Positions 1 to 8,013 of a stretch of DNA of 45,449 bases are shown one piece after another. Source of the DNA: Lachnospiraceae bacterium (GTDB lineage: Bacteria > Bacillota > Clostridia > Lachnospirales > Lachnospiraceae). The first letter of the stretch is position 1. Every line of letters starts with the position of its first letter. The notes below the pieces were generated by a model. That model did no database searches. It was not told the DNA's origin and saw nothing but the letters and a program-made list of their open reading frames with translations. The stretch covers positions 1 to 45,449 of the forward strand of contig JAFLTE010000019.1 in assembly GCA_022510565.1 (NCBI GenBank). Direction: 5' to 3'. A program made the translations under genes and the position numbers.

Positions 1-367
1 CCAGCTGGGCTGCAAGTTCGATCAGAATTGTTCCGCCCAATGGTTGGAAATTCACAATTCCGAGAATGACCGGATTGGAAAGGGCGTTTGTAAACTCCGA
101 GTAAATTACCGTCTCGGAACTCGCCACGGAAATCTGTACATTTTTTCTTAAGTATATCGGAAGACTCGTAGATAAAAGCCGTCCGTAATGCTCATATATA
201 ATTTCCAGCGTACGCAGATGTTCTTTCGAGAACTTTGTAGGACGTTTAAAGTCGTAGTTCTTAACCTGCTTGTCACCGGAATCGCTCATGTCATCTGCAT
301 CTAATTCACCGCTGCTAAGAGCGGCGAGCAGATTGTCAATCTCATTTTGAGACAGTACCTCTCCCAC
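1..367 (-). CDS. fliM: FliM, flagellar motor switch protein (N-terminal part, cut by window edge)
   Basis: FliM forms the middle of the flagellar C-ring, binds phosphorylated CheY and sets rotation direction. About 122 codons are visible. The N-terminus reads V/M-GEVLSQNEIDNLLAAL, the CheY-binding peptide typical of FliM, followed by an acidic linker (SGELDADDMSDSGD) and the start of the core domain (YDFKRPTKFSKEHLRTLE and then SLPIYLRKNVQISV). The start is a GTG at 365-367 with AGGAGG 9 bases upstream (377-382). It lies 38 bp after fliL and is the last visible gene of the flbD-motA-motB-fliL-fliM transcript. The C-terminal part lies beyond the left edge. FliY/FliN would be expected next. Confidence 0.95.
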   Translation of the reverse strand, partial: MGEVLSQNEIDNLLAALSSGELDADDMSDSGDKQVKNYDFKRPTKFSKEHLRTLEIIYEHYGRLLSTSLPIYLRKNVQISVASSETVIYSEFTNALSNPVILGIVNFQPLGGTILIELAAQL

Positions 368-405
368 GAAAGTTCACCTCCTGCGGCACTATTTGAGCAA
401 TGTCA

Positions 406-936
406 TTATTGAATCATAGTGTCACTAAACGTAACGTTAAAGATGAACTCGGAATCAAACATTGTCTGGATTCTGTCAAGTATCTCTTCCCTAATTTGAT
501 CCTGATTATTTCTCGCCTCATCTACCGTACACTGATTGATTACATCGGAAATCTCGCCTTTGATCAGGTTCTCTTTATCCTCAAGCGTATCGCTGTAGGT
601 TTTATATCCCTTATCCTTGGTGTTCATGGAAAGTGTGACATTGGTGATAAAGTAGTGTGCTTGCTCTTTGCCTTCTTCATTCACCTCAACCTGAAGCGGT
701 ATCGTCATCTTCTCTGATATGCTGTAGGTGTCAATGTCAGACATCGGAACCACTGTCTTCTCTTTTTCACCGCCTGATCCGGCTGTCAATTCAAGATTCA
801 GCGCCGTCGCTATGTTGTCCACAAGCGCCGCCGTCTTTCTGGAAGTGCCCATCACACTGAACATCATAATGGCCGTCAATGCAATATTAACGATCATAAG
901 CGCCAGAATGATAATGGAAATCAGATTCTTCTTCAT
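406..936 (-). CDS. fliL: FliL, flagellar basal-body-associated stator protein
   Basis: FliL is a single-pass membrane protein that sits around the stator units at the basal body and affects motor torque. The 176-aa product starts with a short lysine-containing cytoplasmic tail and one transmembrane segment (about residues 5-27, ISIIILALMIVNIALTAIMM), then a periplasmic-type domain. The C-terminal part carries the family pattern of a short strand, a helix ending in IREEILDRIQTMF and a final VTFSDTMIQ strand. AGGAG lies about 10 bases before the ATG. It sits between motB and fliM, the usual order in Clostridia and Bacillus. Confidence 0.92.
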   Translation of the reverse strand: MKKNLISIIILALMIVNIALTAIMMFSVMGTSRKTAALVDNIATALNLELTAGSGGEKEKTVVPMSDIDTYSISEKMTIPLQVEVNEEGKEQAHYFITNVTLSMNTKDKGYKTYSDTLEDKENLIKGEISDVINQCTVDEARNNQDQIREEILDRIQTMFDSEFIFNVTFSDTMIQ

Positions 937-979
937 GTAGAATATTCTCCTTTATACACATCATTATATACTTTCATCC

Positions 980-1789
980 CTAGTAAGAACTAAGAGAGTT
1001 ATAAATCTTAATCTCAACTCTTCGGTTCCTGCTTCTGCCCTCCGGCGTAGAATTATCCGCAATCGGCAGATATTCTCCCCGTCCCGAGTGCTTGACCTCT
1101 GCGGGATCTAAGTTCGTAATCGACATCAGATAATTAAAAACCGACAGCGCCCTGCCTGAGCTAAGCTCATCGTTATTGGAATACTTAGCACCCGACATCG
1201 GTACGTTATCCGTGTGTCCTTCTATTTCAATCGTTCCCTGCGCATAGCGCTCCAAGATAACTCCCACTTGATCAAGCACCGGCAGTGCCTCTGCTTTAAG
1301 CTCCACGCTTCCGGAATCGAACAGAATACCTCCCTTCAAGGTAAGCTGTACATATTGGGCGGTAAATTCAATGTCAATCTCCTGCCCCATATTCTTCTCA
1401 TCGATGGCTTCCTGAATCTTTTCAGCCATTTCTTCAGATTCTTCCATCTGCGCCTGCTCTAACTGTTCCTGTGCATTCGCCAGCTCGTCATCGACAATCT
1501 CGCCTTCCTCATCCATTTTACCGGTACTGTTGATGTACTGATCCAGCTCATTCAACTGGCTGACACCGTTACTGATCAGCATACCGTCGCCGATGGCACT
1601 CGCTCCTCCGTCAAAAACGGAAAACATATTATTGAAAGATGCTATAATCTGCTCCTGCTTATCCTCGTCAATACTGGACATAGCGAAAAGTAACACGAAG
1701 AAACAGAGCAGCAGATTCATCAAGTCACCAAACGTGGTTTGCCATTCAGGTGCGCCTTTCTTAGGTTCATCAGGCTTCCTACTCGCCAT
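980..1789 (-). CDS. motB: MotB, flagellar stator protein with OmpA-like peptidoglycan-binding domain
   Basis: MotB anchors the stator to peptidoglycan and carries the ion-binding aspartate. The 269-aa protein has the N-terminal motif GAPEWQTTFGDLMNLLLCFF, in which the Asp is the channel residue, followed by the rest of the single TM helix (VLLFAMSS). A long acidic coiled-coil-like linker follows (about residues 85-140), then a C-terminal OmpA/MotB domain with IEIEGHTDNVP and SSGRALSVFNYL and the RSRNRRVEIKI end. I chose the ATG at 1789 because GGAGGTG lies 6-7 bases upstream; an in-frame start 24 bases earlier has no ribosome site. The gene overlaps the end of motA by 11 bases, suggesting translational coupling. 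Confidence 0.95.
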   Translation of the reverse strand: MASRKPDEPKKGAPEWQTTFGDLMNLLLCFFVLLFAMSSIDEDKQEQIIASFNNMFSVFDGGASAIGDGMLISNGVSQLNELDQYINSTGKMDEEGEIVDDELANAQEQLEQAQMEESEEMAEKIQEAIDEKNMGQEIDIEFTAQYVQLTLKGGILFDSGSVELKAEALPVLDQVGVILERYAQGTIEIEGHTDNVPMSGAKYSNNDELSSGRALSVFNYLMSITNLDPAEVKHSGRGEYLPIADNSTPEGRSRNRRVEIKIYNSLSSY

Positions 1790-2579
1790 CCGCTTCACCT
1801 CCGGCTTCATCACCCGAAGAGCCTCTGTCTCTCGGTGCCAAGAAGGATTTCAGTTTTTCCTCTATAACACGCGGATTCTCACCCGCCTGAATAGACAGAA
1901 GTCCCTCAACCTCTATCTCCTTAACCATCATCTCTTCCGCATTCTTGCCCTTCAACTTATTAGCCACAGGTGCACATATCCAGTTTGCCAACACCGCGCC
2001 GTACAATGTGGTTACAAGAGCAACCGCCATGTTAGGACCGATGGATGCGAAATCTGACAAGTCTCTAAGCATGTTAATCAAACCGATCAGGGTACCGATC
2101 ATACCCCAGGCAGGTCCCATGGAACCTACATTTTCCCAGAACCCAATCTTATCTTTATGTCTGCCTTCCACACTGGCAAGCTCTGTCTCCATAATTGCAC
2201 GCACGAGTTCAGGGTCTGTACCGTCTACAACAAGAAGTATTCCTTTCTTCAGGAAATCGTCGTCAATCTCACTGGCAGCTTCCTCAAGAGAAAGCAGACC
2301 TTCTTTACGTGCAACGTTGGACAAGTCTATGATTTTCTGAATAATTTCAGAAACATTCATAGGCGACATCTTAAAAATCAATGTGAAACTCTTTAAACCG
2401 GCTATAAAATCAGGCAGTTTATAACTGGCAAGAATACACATAAAGGAACCGCCGAATGTAATCAGAGCCGACGGCGGATCTATGAATCCGGACAATACGC
2501 CAAAACCCTTGCCGTATACCATACCGAATACCATCAAGACAAAACATACTACCAAACCAATAAGCGAAGCTATATCCAT
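1779..2579 (-). CDS. motA: MotA, flagellar stator ion-channel subunit
   Basis: MotA forms the ion-conducting stator with MotB and pushes on FliG. The 266-aa product has four predicted membrane segments, two near the N-terminus (ASLIGLVVCFVLMVFGMVYG; then SALITFGGSFMCILAS) and two after the large cytoplasmic loop (ENVGSMGPAWGMIGTLIGLI; MAVALVTTLYGAVLANWI). The loop holds the charged stretch ARKEGLLSLEE and the conserved PELVRAIME, as in the family. Which ion is used cannot be decided by eye. It is preceded by flbD (20-bp gap) and overlaps motB. The ribosome site is weak (GTGGG), so coupling with flbD is possible. Confidence 0.96.
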   Translation of the reverse strand: MDIASLIGLVVCFVLMVFGMVYGKGFGVLSGFIDPPSALITFGGSFMCILASYKLPDFIAGLKSFTLIFKMSPMNVSEIIQKIIDLSNVARKEGLLSLEEAASEIDDDFLKKGILLVVDGTDPELVRAIMETELASVEGRHKDKIGFWENVGSMGPAWGMIGTLIGLINMLRDLSDFASIGPNMAVALVTTLYGAVLANWICAPVANKLKGKNAEEMMVKEIEVEGLLSIQAGENPRVIEEKLKSFLAPRDRGSSGDEAGGEADGE

Positions 2580-2599
2580 CTGTATGTACCCACTTTACA

Positions 2600-2785
2600 C
2601 TAATCTGCAAAAATATCCTTTCTATACGATTTTACTAAATTTTTCACTTCTTGTCTACTTTCTTTTACAATTATTTTCCGACCTGTCGTAAATGATAGGA
2701 CGGTGTCCGGCGTTTCCTCGACCAATTCAAGCAAATCGGGGTTTATCAGAATCTTAACGCCGTTAATTTTGGTAACTTCTATCAT
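2600..2785 (-). CDS. flbD: FlbD family flagellar protein (small)
   Basis: A 61-residue protein of the FlbD/YlzI family, found in flagellar operons of Firmicutes and spirochaetes, function not established. The sequence MIEVTKINGVKILINPDLLE, then VEETPDTVLSFTTGRKIIVKES and a C-terminal VKNLVKSYRKDI, matches the family pattern well. I chose the ATG at 2785 with GGGAGTG upstream; a longer frame adds only MIRECA and lacks a site. It is the first gene of a transcript that starts from its own SigA-type promoter (2830-2858), just after the terminator that ends the flgB-flgE operon. Confidence 0.88.
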   Translation of the reverse strand: MIEVTKINGVKILINPDLLELVEETPDTVLSFTTGRKIIVKESRQEVKNLVKSYRKDIFAD

Positions 2786-2829
2786 AGCACACTCCCGTAT
2801 CACATATTAGGACAGCATGGAACTTTTAT

Positions 2830-2858
2830 ATTCTAACACATATCCATCAAAAATACAA
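2830..2858 (-). promoter_or_regulatory. SigA-type promoter for flbD-motA-motB-fliL-fliM
   Basis: On the minus strand TTGTAT (2853-2858) and TAGAAT (2830-2835) are separated by 17 bases, in a very AT-rich stretch 45 bases upstream of the flbD start. It lies downstream of the flgE terminator, so the motor genes can be transcribed apart from the hook genes. Predicted from sequence only. Confidence 0.6.
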
Positions 2859-2953
2859 AAAAAATTTTTACCAATTTTTAATAAAATACGTTAAAGCGAT
2901 AATAAAATCTCTAAAAAGCTTATTTTTTTCCATAAATTGATATGACAGCACAT

Positions 2954-2990
2954 TCAAAAAAAAGAGACCTTCCGTCTTTCGGAAGGTCTC
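2954..2990 (-). terminator. Rho-independent terminator after flgE
   Basis: A perfect 10-bp stem (2964-2973 with 2981-2990, GAGACCTTCC) with a 7-base loop is followed on the minus strand by eight U residues (2956-2963). It lies 50 bp after the flgE stop and ends the long flagellar operon. Confidence 0.93.
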
Positions 2991-3039
2991 TTCATAATTA
3001 TATCTCTTATTACAGATTCAAAACAAATTACTTTAGAAC

Positions 3040-5094
3040 TTATCTCTTCAGATTGACAAGTTCTTCCAACAGTGTGTCGGATACCGTGATGATACGGCTG
3101 TTTGCCTGGAAACCACGCTGGGTGGTAATCATGGTGGTAAACTCGGAGGACAAGTCTACGTTACTCATCTCCAATACACCGGATGTCATGGAACCGCCGT
3201 TAGCGGTGATATCAACACCGACACCGTCGAACTCGCCGGAGTTCTGTGTTGCGGTATACAGGTTGTTACCTGCCTTCGCAAGACCGGATGCATTGGCAAA
3301 TTCCGCCACCGCAATCTGTCCCAACAACTTCGTCAGACCGTTATCGTAGGATGCGGTAATCTTACCGTCCTGTCCTACCTCGATACCAATCAGGTCACCC
3401 ACCTTACGACCTGCGCCGAGTGCGCTGTTGGTCTTGGAGCCGTTCATCATCTGCAGCGTATTCTTGCCGCCGTTACCCCAGTTTGTCACGGAAGAGAAAT
3501 CAATCTCGATGTCACTGAACTGAGTCAAATCGATGGTCTCTCCGGTAAGAGTGGATGCTGATGAATTGAACGTCATGAATGCCGTATCGTTGCCCTGACT
3601 TCCGACATAGAGGAACTTACCCGTATCATGGTCAAAGACAAGATTATTACCTCTGACAGTCTCCGTCATGGTAATCTGGGCAGAGCCGTCCGGTCCGATG
3701 AACTCAATACCGTAGGTCTTGCCGTCACCGTCCTTCATGTTGTAAACCTGCTCCAGAATCTGCGGATAATTTGCCTCTGCATTCTTTATTGTTGTATTGA
3801 AGTTCTGGTTCTGCACATTATATGACGAATCCTGCGTAGCGTTAAAGCTGGCTTCAAAGGAAATCTCAATCTCTCCGTCCTCGCCCATCGTCACATTTAC
3901 AGAAGCTACCGTATTCAGACCCTCCAGTGCGGATAACGCATTCTTCCATGCTGTATTTCTGGCATTATCATCTGCACCGTCTATCGCTACCACATTGCCG
4001 TTTGCATCCTTCGTGTAATACTTGCCGTCATTATCATTGTAAATCAGGTTATAAGGCTCGGACTCAAGCTGTGCTCTTGAAAGCTTTACTTTGCCCTCCA
4101 CAACAACTGCCTGACCTGCTTTAACATCCACCGAAGTACCGCTGACAGCAGTGCCGTTTATTGATTTTACCGTCACATCCGTTCCCGCAGCCACTACCAT
4201 GGCATTCTGGCTATAACCTTCCAAAATCGTGGACATTGCCTGCTCGATAAGGAACTGATTATTTGCGCTGTCGTAGGTTACACCTTCCGCCATACCGTAC
4301 TTACTTGTCGTAGATAATGTGCCATCTTGACCGAAATTGGCGATCTGATTGATATTGGACAAACCATACTTCTCCACCAAAGACATACCCGACTCGTCTT
4401 GGATATCATCAAGCTGTACGCGGAACACATCGTCGCTGCCTATGCCGTGTACACTGAACAGCGCCGTGTACTTATAACCCTGAGCATCGAAGAATGTCAT
4501 GGTACGAACCGAACCCTTCGTACTGTTGATTTCGGTATCGGTCTTATCCAGAATACCGCTCATGTAAGCCAATGTCGTTGATTCCGGTTCCGCGGTCATA
4601 GTGTCGGGGGTCATAACCCGCAGGGCGGATACCACATCGGATCTGATGTCGCCCGTCTCCGGATCCACCTGCCATCCCATAACCGTGAAACCGGTACTTG
4701 CCATAACAAGATTACCTGCGGCGTCCACGGTGAAGGAACCGTCTCTTGTGAAGAAGTTCGAGGAACCGTCGCTTACGATGAAGAAGGAGTCACCCTCAAT
4801 CATAATATCCCACGGATTGTTGGTTGACTGTGCAGAACCCTGTGTCGTAATCGCCGTAGAGATTGCACCTGTCTTAGCACCCAAACCGATCTGTCTGGGG
4901 TTGATACCGCCTCGTCCGGTAGCAGCATTCGCACCGGATGCCGACTGTGTTGTCTGGTAGAGCAAATCGTTGAATACCATGCTCTGTGATTTATATGCTG
5001 TCGTGTTTACGTTAGCGATGTTATTACCGATAACATCCATTCTGGTCTGGTGTGTTTTAAGACCTGCCACACCAGAGAACAATGATCTCATCAT
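3040..5094 (-). CDS. flgE: FlgE, flagellar hook protein
   Basis: FlgE polymerises into the hook. At 684 aa it is much longer than the Bacillus FlgE (about 260 aa). The N-terminal rod/hook domain is clear (LFSGVAGLKTHQTRMDVIGNNIANVNTTAYK), as is the hook-type segment PWDIMIEGDSFFIV. The C-terminus carries GVLEMSNVDLSSEFTTMI and QRGFQANSRIITVSDTLL, the FlgE/FlgF/FlgG family end. The middle (about residues 180-560) is a large variable, Asn/Thr-rich surface region. AGGAGG precedes the ATG by 10 bases. It is the last gene of the flgB operon, followed by a terminator. FlgG-type proteins share the ends, but the position after flgD and the size indicate FlgE. Confidence 0.95.
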   Translation of the reverse strand: MMRSLFSGVAGLKTHQTRMDVIGNNIANVNTTAYKSQSMVFNDLLYQTTQSASGANAATGRGGINPRQIGLGAKTGAISTAITTQGSAQSTNNPWDIMIEGDSFFIVSDGSSNFFTRDGSFTVDAAGNLVMASTGFTVMGWQVDPETGDIRSDVVSALRVMTPDTMTAEPESTTLAYMSGILDKTDTEINSTKGSVRTMTFFDAQGYKYTALFSVHGIGSDDVFRVQLDDIQDESGMSLVEKYGLSNINQIANFGQDGTLSTTSKYGMAEGVTYDSANNQFLIEQAMSTILEGYSQNAMVVAAGTDVTVKSINGTAVSGTSVDVKAGQAVVVEGKVKLSRAQLESEPYNLIYNDNDGKYYTKDANGNVVAIDGADDNARNTAWKNALSALEGLNTVASVNVTMGEDGEIEISFEASFNATQDSSYNVQNQNFNTTIKNAEANYPQILEQVYNMKDGDGKTYGIEFIGPDGSAQITMTETVRGNNLVFDHDTGKFLYVGSQGNDTAFMTFNSSASTLTGETIDLTQFSDIEIDFSSVTNWGNGGKNTLQMMNGSKTNSALGAGRKVGDLIGIEVGQDGKITASYDNGLTKLLGQIAVAEFANASGLAKAGNNLYTATQNSGEFDGVGVDITANGGSMTSGVLEMSNVDLSSEFTTMITTQRGFQANSRIITVSDTLLEELVNLKR

Positions 5095-5186
5095 AGTGAT
5101 ATGACCTCCTTAATATATGTGTCGAAACCGTTTAAGATTTGCCCCGTCTGTCATTCAGGGGAATTAAGCCTCCACGAAGGTCCGGC

Positions 5187-5591
5187 TTATATGATTACGG
5201 CTCCGTCAATGTTGGTAAATACATTTTCATCGGCCTCTGTCTGATCCATAGCCGTGATGACCGTCTGATTCGGCACATTCACGATAAACGCCAGAGAATC
5301 GACAATAACCAGTGATTCGTTGATTCCTTTCGCACCCGCCTTGGCCGCTCCCATGTTCAGGCGTTCCACCTGTTCCTTGGTCAGCTCGATGTTCCTATCG
5401 ATTAACCGATTCGCCGCGTGCTTTGAAAACTTAACCTCGCTGTCCGTACGGATACTCTCCGTCTTACCGCTTAAGATATCCTGAAAGCTCGGTCCGTTTA
5501 CCTTCGGCGTCCCTGCCTGTTGTCTTGTGACATTTAAATACTGATTCTGAAGCTGTTCTATGGAAAGGAATTGATTACCTTGGATTTTCAT
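5187..5591 (-). CDS. Flagellar operon protein, TIGR02530 family
   Basis: A 134-residue protein of the family found between flgD and flgE in Gram-positive flagellar operons; its biochemical role is not established. The core reads KFSKHAANRLIDRNIELT, then a KGINESLVIVDSLAFIV strand pair and TVITAMDQ, which fit the family pattern. The N-terminus (FLSIEQLQNQY) is followed by a linker with PSFQDILSGK, a FliK/FlgD-like export segment. No membrane segment is seen. It starts 3 bp after the flgD stop, so translation is likely coupled. A role in hook assembly is inferred only from position. Confidence 0.85.
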   Translation of the reverse strand: MKIQGNQFLSIEQLQNQYLNVTRQQAGTPKVNGPSFQDILSGKTESIRTDSEVKFSKHAANRLIDRNIELTKEQVERLNMGAAKAGAKGINESLVIVDSLAFIVNVPNQTVITAMDQTEADENVFTNIDGAVII

Positions 5592-5594
5592 ACC

Positions 5595-6356
5595 TTATTC
5601 CTCCCCTTCGTCTCCTTCCACTTTCGTGTCGCCATCTTCGTTTTCATCATCATCACTTCCGTCAACTTTGTCAGTACTTCCTGTGCTGCCGGTGTTATCC
5701 TTGCTGCCTTCAGCGATGGTAACCAAATCTTTCATCTTCTTGACATATTCTTCCAACTTCTGGAAATAATCATCTGTTAAGAAGCTCTTCTGATACTCAT
5801 CCATACTCTCGTAGATTTCCTGAAGTCTCTCTACATTGTCTCTGTCACCAATCGTCAGCGTTCCGAGGCTGGGAAGTTTGTTGAAGAGATTCAAGAACTC
5901 GGCTGCCAGTTTGTATGCCTCCAGATATTTCTTATCCGCTACAGTATCCAAATCATCCAGGGAATAAAGCGCTCCGCCGATGGAAAGATACGCCTTGCCG
6001 TTCTCGTATACCACATAGTCCACATTACCCTGTACGGTAACCTCTCTGCCTGAGCTGTCGGTAACCTTCATAAGAACCGTCTGCCCCACCAGACTGGATG
6101 CTCTGGAAAGTTCCAGTGTTGCACTCATGTTCTGCATCTGTTCCAGCTCCGAGAAAGTCGCAAACTGTGAAATATACTCTGTGTTAGAGGTAGGCTCCAA
6201 CGGATCCTGATATTTCATCTGCGCTACCAAAAGCTGTAAGAAAGCATCTTTGCCGAGACTGTCGTTGCCGGTCTTCTTCTTTGCACTCTCTCTGAGAGAA
6301 TCCGCCGCCGAACTGCTGACGAACTCGCCGTCTTTTACTTGCTGTACTACTCCCAT
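5595..6356 (-). CDS. flgD: FlgD, hook-capping protein, with an extra C-terminal helical part
   Basis: FlgD caps the growing hook and guides FlgE insertion. The N-terminal FlgD motif is canonical: DAFLQLLVAQMKYQDPLEP, then NTEYISQFATFSELEQM (about residues 37-77). A short strand-rich part follows (VGQTVLMKV, GKAYLSI). In place of the usual Ig/Tudor-like end, residues about 145-212 form a helical segment (FLNLFNKLPSLGTLTIGD, DEYQKSFLTDDYFQKLEEYV) of the kind repeated in Gram-positive surface proteins, and residues 213-253 are a very acidic Ser/Thr/Asp tail. AAAGGAG precedes the ATG. Between fliK and the TIGR02530 gene, as usual. Confidence 0.92.
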   Translation of the reverse strand: MGVVQQVKDGEFVSSSAADSLRESAKKKTGNDSLGKDAFLQLLVAQMKYQDPLEPTSNTEYISQFATFSELEQMQNMSATLELSRASSLVGQTVLMKVTDSSGREVTVQGNVDYVVYENGKAYLSIGGALYSLDDLDTVADKKYLEAYKLAAEFLNLFNKLPSLGTLTIGDRDNVERLQEIYESMDEYQKSFLTDDYFQKLEEYVKKMKDLVTIAEGSKDNTGSTGSTDKVDGSDDDENEDGDTKVEGDEGEE

Positions 6357-6386
6357 AATTGTCTCCTTTCTAAAATAAATATTTTG

Positions 6387-7874
6387 TTATGCCGTGAAAT
6401 CTACCGTGCTGCCGTTTGCCTGCATCATCTCCACCGCGATACGCTCAGATTCTTCCATCTCGTTAAGATCGCTCTCTTCGTCGATCTCGTCCAGATTGAT
6501 TCGTCTGTTGCTCTTAGCGGTTTTGCCCTGCTTGTTGTCCGTGCCGTCATTCTCCTGCGAGAACTGCTGGCCGTACTCGTGATTGGCAACCGTAACTTCC
6601 ACTGCGTCAACCTTGATTCCCTGTTCCTCAAACTGCTGCTTCAACTGAATGAGCTGCGTTTCGATCACCGCACGAACCGTCTCGTTCTGCGTGGTAAACT
6701 GCGCTGTAATCATGCCGTCCTTCGCTGCAATCTGCACATTGACCGTTCCCAAACTTGCGGGATGAAGCTGTAAGTGCATCTCCTGCATATCGGCTTTCAG
6801 GTTGATTCTCATATAATCCATGATCTGATTCATGATATCCTGAGTTTGTGCCGACTGGAATCCGGCGCTTACGGGTGCCGGTGTCTCTGATGTCTGCTCC
6901 GGTTTCTCAAGGTTCTGTAAGAAAGCATTGGCATTGCCTTCTGATTTTCCATCGTCCGCAGAAGAGTTTCTCTCCCGCATCTTATGGCTTACCTGCACCT
7001 CTTCTTTGGGTGCCTGTGTCACTTCTTCCTGAACGCTCTTAGCTCCGCTCTCGTCATCCACGGTCACTTTCACCTGAACCGTCGCACCGTCTTTCTGAAC
7101 GGATACGGTGTAGTCCTTCATACCCTCCAGATTCACTTCCGGTGTCTCATCCTCTGTAGGCTGCTGTACCGGCATCTCTTCTACCGGTTCTTTGCTTCCT
7201 GCCGCAATCTGCTCCATCAACGCACTTAATTCTTCGTCGCTAAGCCCCAGCTCCTGCTGTAAGCTCTCTAAGGTCTCTTCCACCGCAGTGAAAAGATTCT
7301 GTACGCTGTCGTAGAGCGTCTCATCGGTTACAAGTGCAAGTTCGTCCGCGCTTCCGGCTATGGTAAGCATCAACTGTTTAAGATTGTCGATATCGAACAA
7401 CTCAACCGGCAAAAGTCCTAAAACCGCCATAGCTGCTTCCACTTCCTCGGTCGTCACGTCCATCTCGTCCGCAACCTGCTTCACAAGCTCTTTAGCCGAT
7501 TTTTCTACTTCTTCCACGGCTTTGTCCTGTGTTCCTTCGGTCTTGGCATCGGTGTTCTCCACGGCATTGTTGTCACTCTGTTTGGTCGCATCCTCGGTTT
7601 TGTCGGAGTCGTTCTTCACGACATTGCCCGATTCCTGTGTCTGTACATCTTTGCCTGTTTTCGCCGCTTCCACGGTTCCCGCGGGCTGACCTACCGACGC
7701 AACGATACCGGCTGCTTCCACTTGGAGAGACTTGATGGTGTCGTTCACCTTCGTCATAACCTGACCGAAACTGTTTCGCGAAAGCTCTTCCTGCTTAAGT
7801 ACCGCCTGTTCCGTGCCTGAGGCTGTCTGTGTTCCGGTGAAATTAAGCAGAGCGTTCACATTGTTTACAGTCAT
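6387..7874 (-). CDS. fliK: FliK, hook-length control protein
   Basis: FliK measures hook length and switches the export gate from hook to filament substrates. The 495-aa protein is low in complexity and rich in Glu, Lys, Thr and Val in its first 330 residues (repeated VEKSAKELV, EVEAAMAVLGLLPVELF), as expected of the extended ruler domain. The C-terminal FliK domain (about 355-440) carries MQEMHLQLHPASLGTVNVQI and the following TETQLIQLKQQFEEQGI-like helix. GAGGAGG lies just before the ATG. A SigD-like promoter lies about 90 bp upstream, so fliK-flgD-flgE may have extra late transcription. Confidence 0.9.
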   Translation of the reverse strand: MTVNNVNALLNFTGTQTASGTEQAVLKQEELSRNSFGQVMTKVNDTIKSLQVEAAGIVASVGQPAGTVEAAKTGKDVQTQESGNVVKNDSDKTEDATKQSDNNAVENTDAKTEGTQDKAVEEVEKSAKELVKQVADEMDVTTEEVEAAMAVLGLLPVELFDIDNLKQLMLTIAGSADELALVTDETLYDSVQNLFTAVEETLESLQQELGLSDEELSALMEQIAAGSKEPVEEMPVQQPTEDETPEVNLEGMKDYTVSVQKDGATVQVKVTVDDESGAKSVQEEVTQAPKEEVQVSHKMRERNSSADDGKSEGNANAFLQNLEKPEQTSETPAPVSAGFQSAQTQDIMNQIMDYMRINLKADMQEMHLQLHPASLGTVNVQIAAKDGMITAQFTTQNETVRAVIETQLIQLKQQFEEQGIKVDAVEVTVANHEYGQQFSQENDGTDNKQGKTAKSNRRINLDEIDEESDLNEMEESERIAVEMMQANGSTVDFTA

Positions 7875-7967
7875 ACTCTTTCCTCCTCTCTTTAATTTTC
7901 AAGGTTCTGTGCCTTACGGCATCTATATATATGCGCGGCATCATCCGTAGATTTACCGCTACAATAT

Positions 7968-7993
7968 ATATCGGTTTTAATATCTCAACTCTA
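7968..7993 (-). promoter_or_regulatory. SigD (sigma-28)-like promoter upstream of fliK
   Basis: In the 139-bp gap between the motE-like gene and fliK the minus strand carries CCGATAT (7968-7974), the exact Bacillus SigD -10 sequence, 15 bases after TAGA (7990-7993), which matches the TAAA -35 core at 3 of 4 positions. The gap is AT-rich and otherwise empty except for a small GCCTTACGGC hairpin (7911-7920). No fliA/sigD gene is in the window, so this is a motif call only. Confidence 0.5.
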
Positions 7994-8013
7994 TAGTCTC
8001 CGCATTAAAATAT

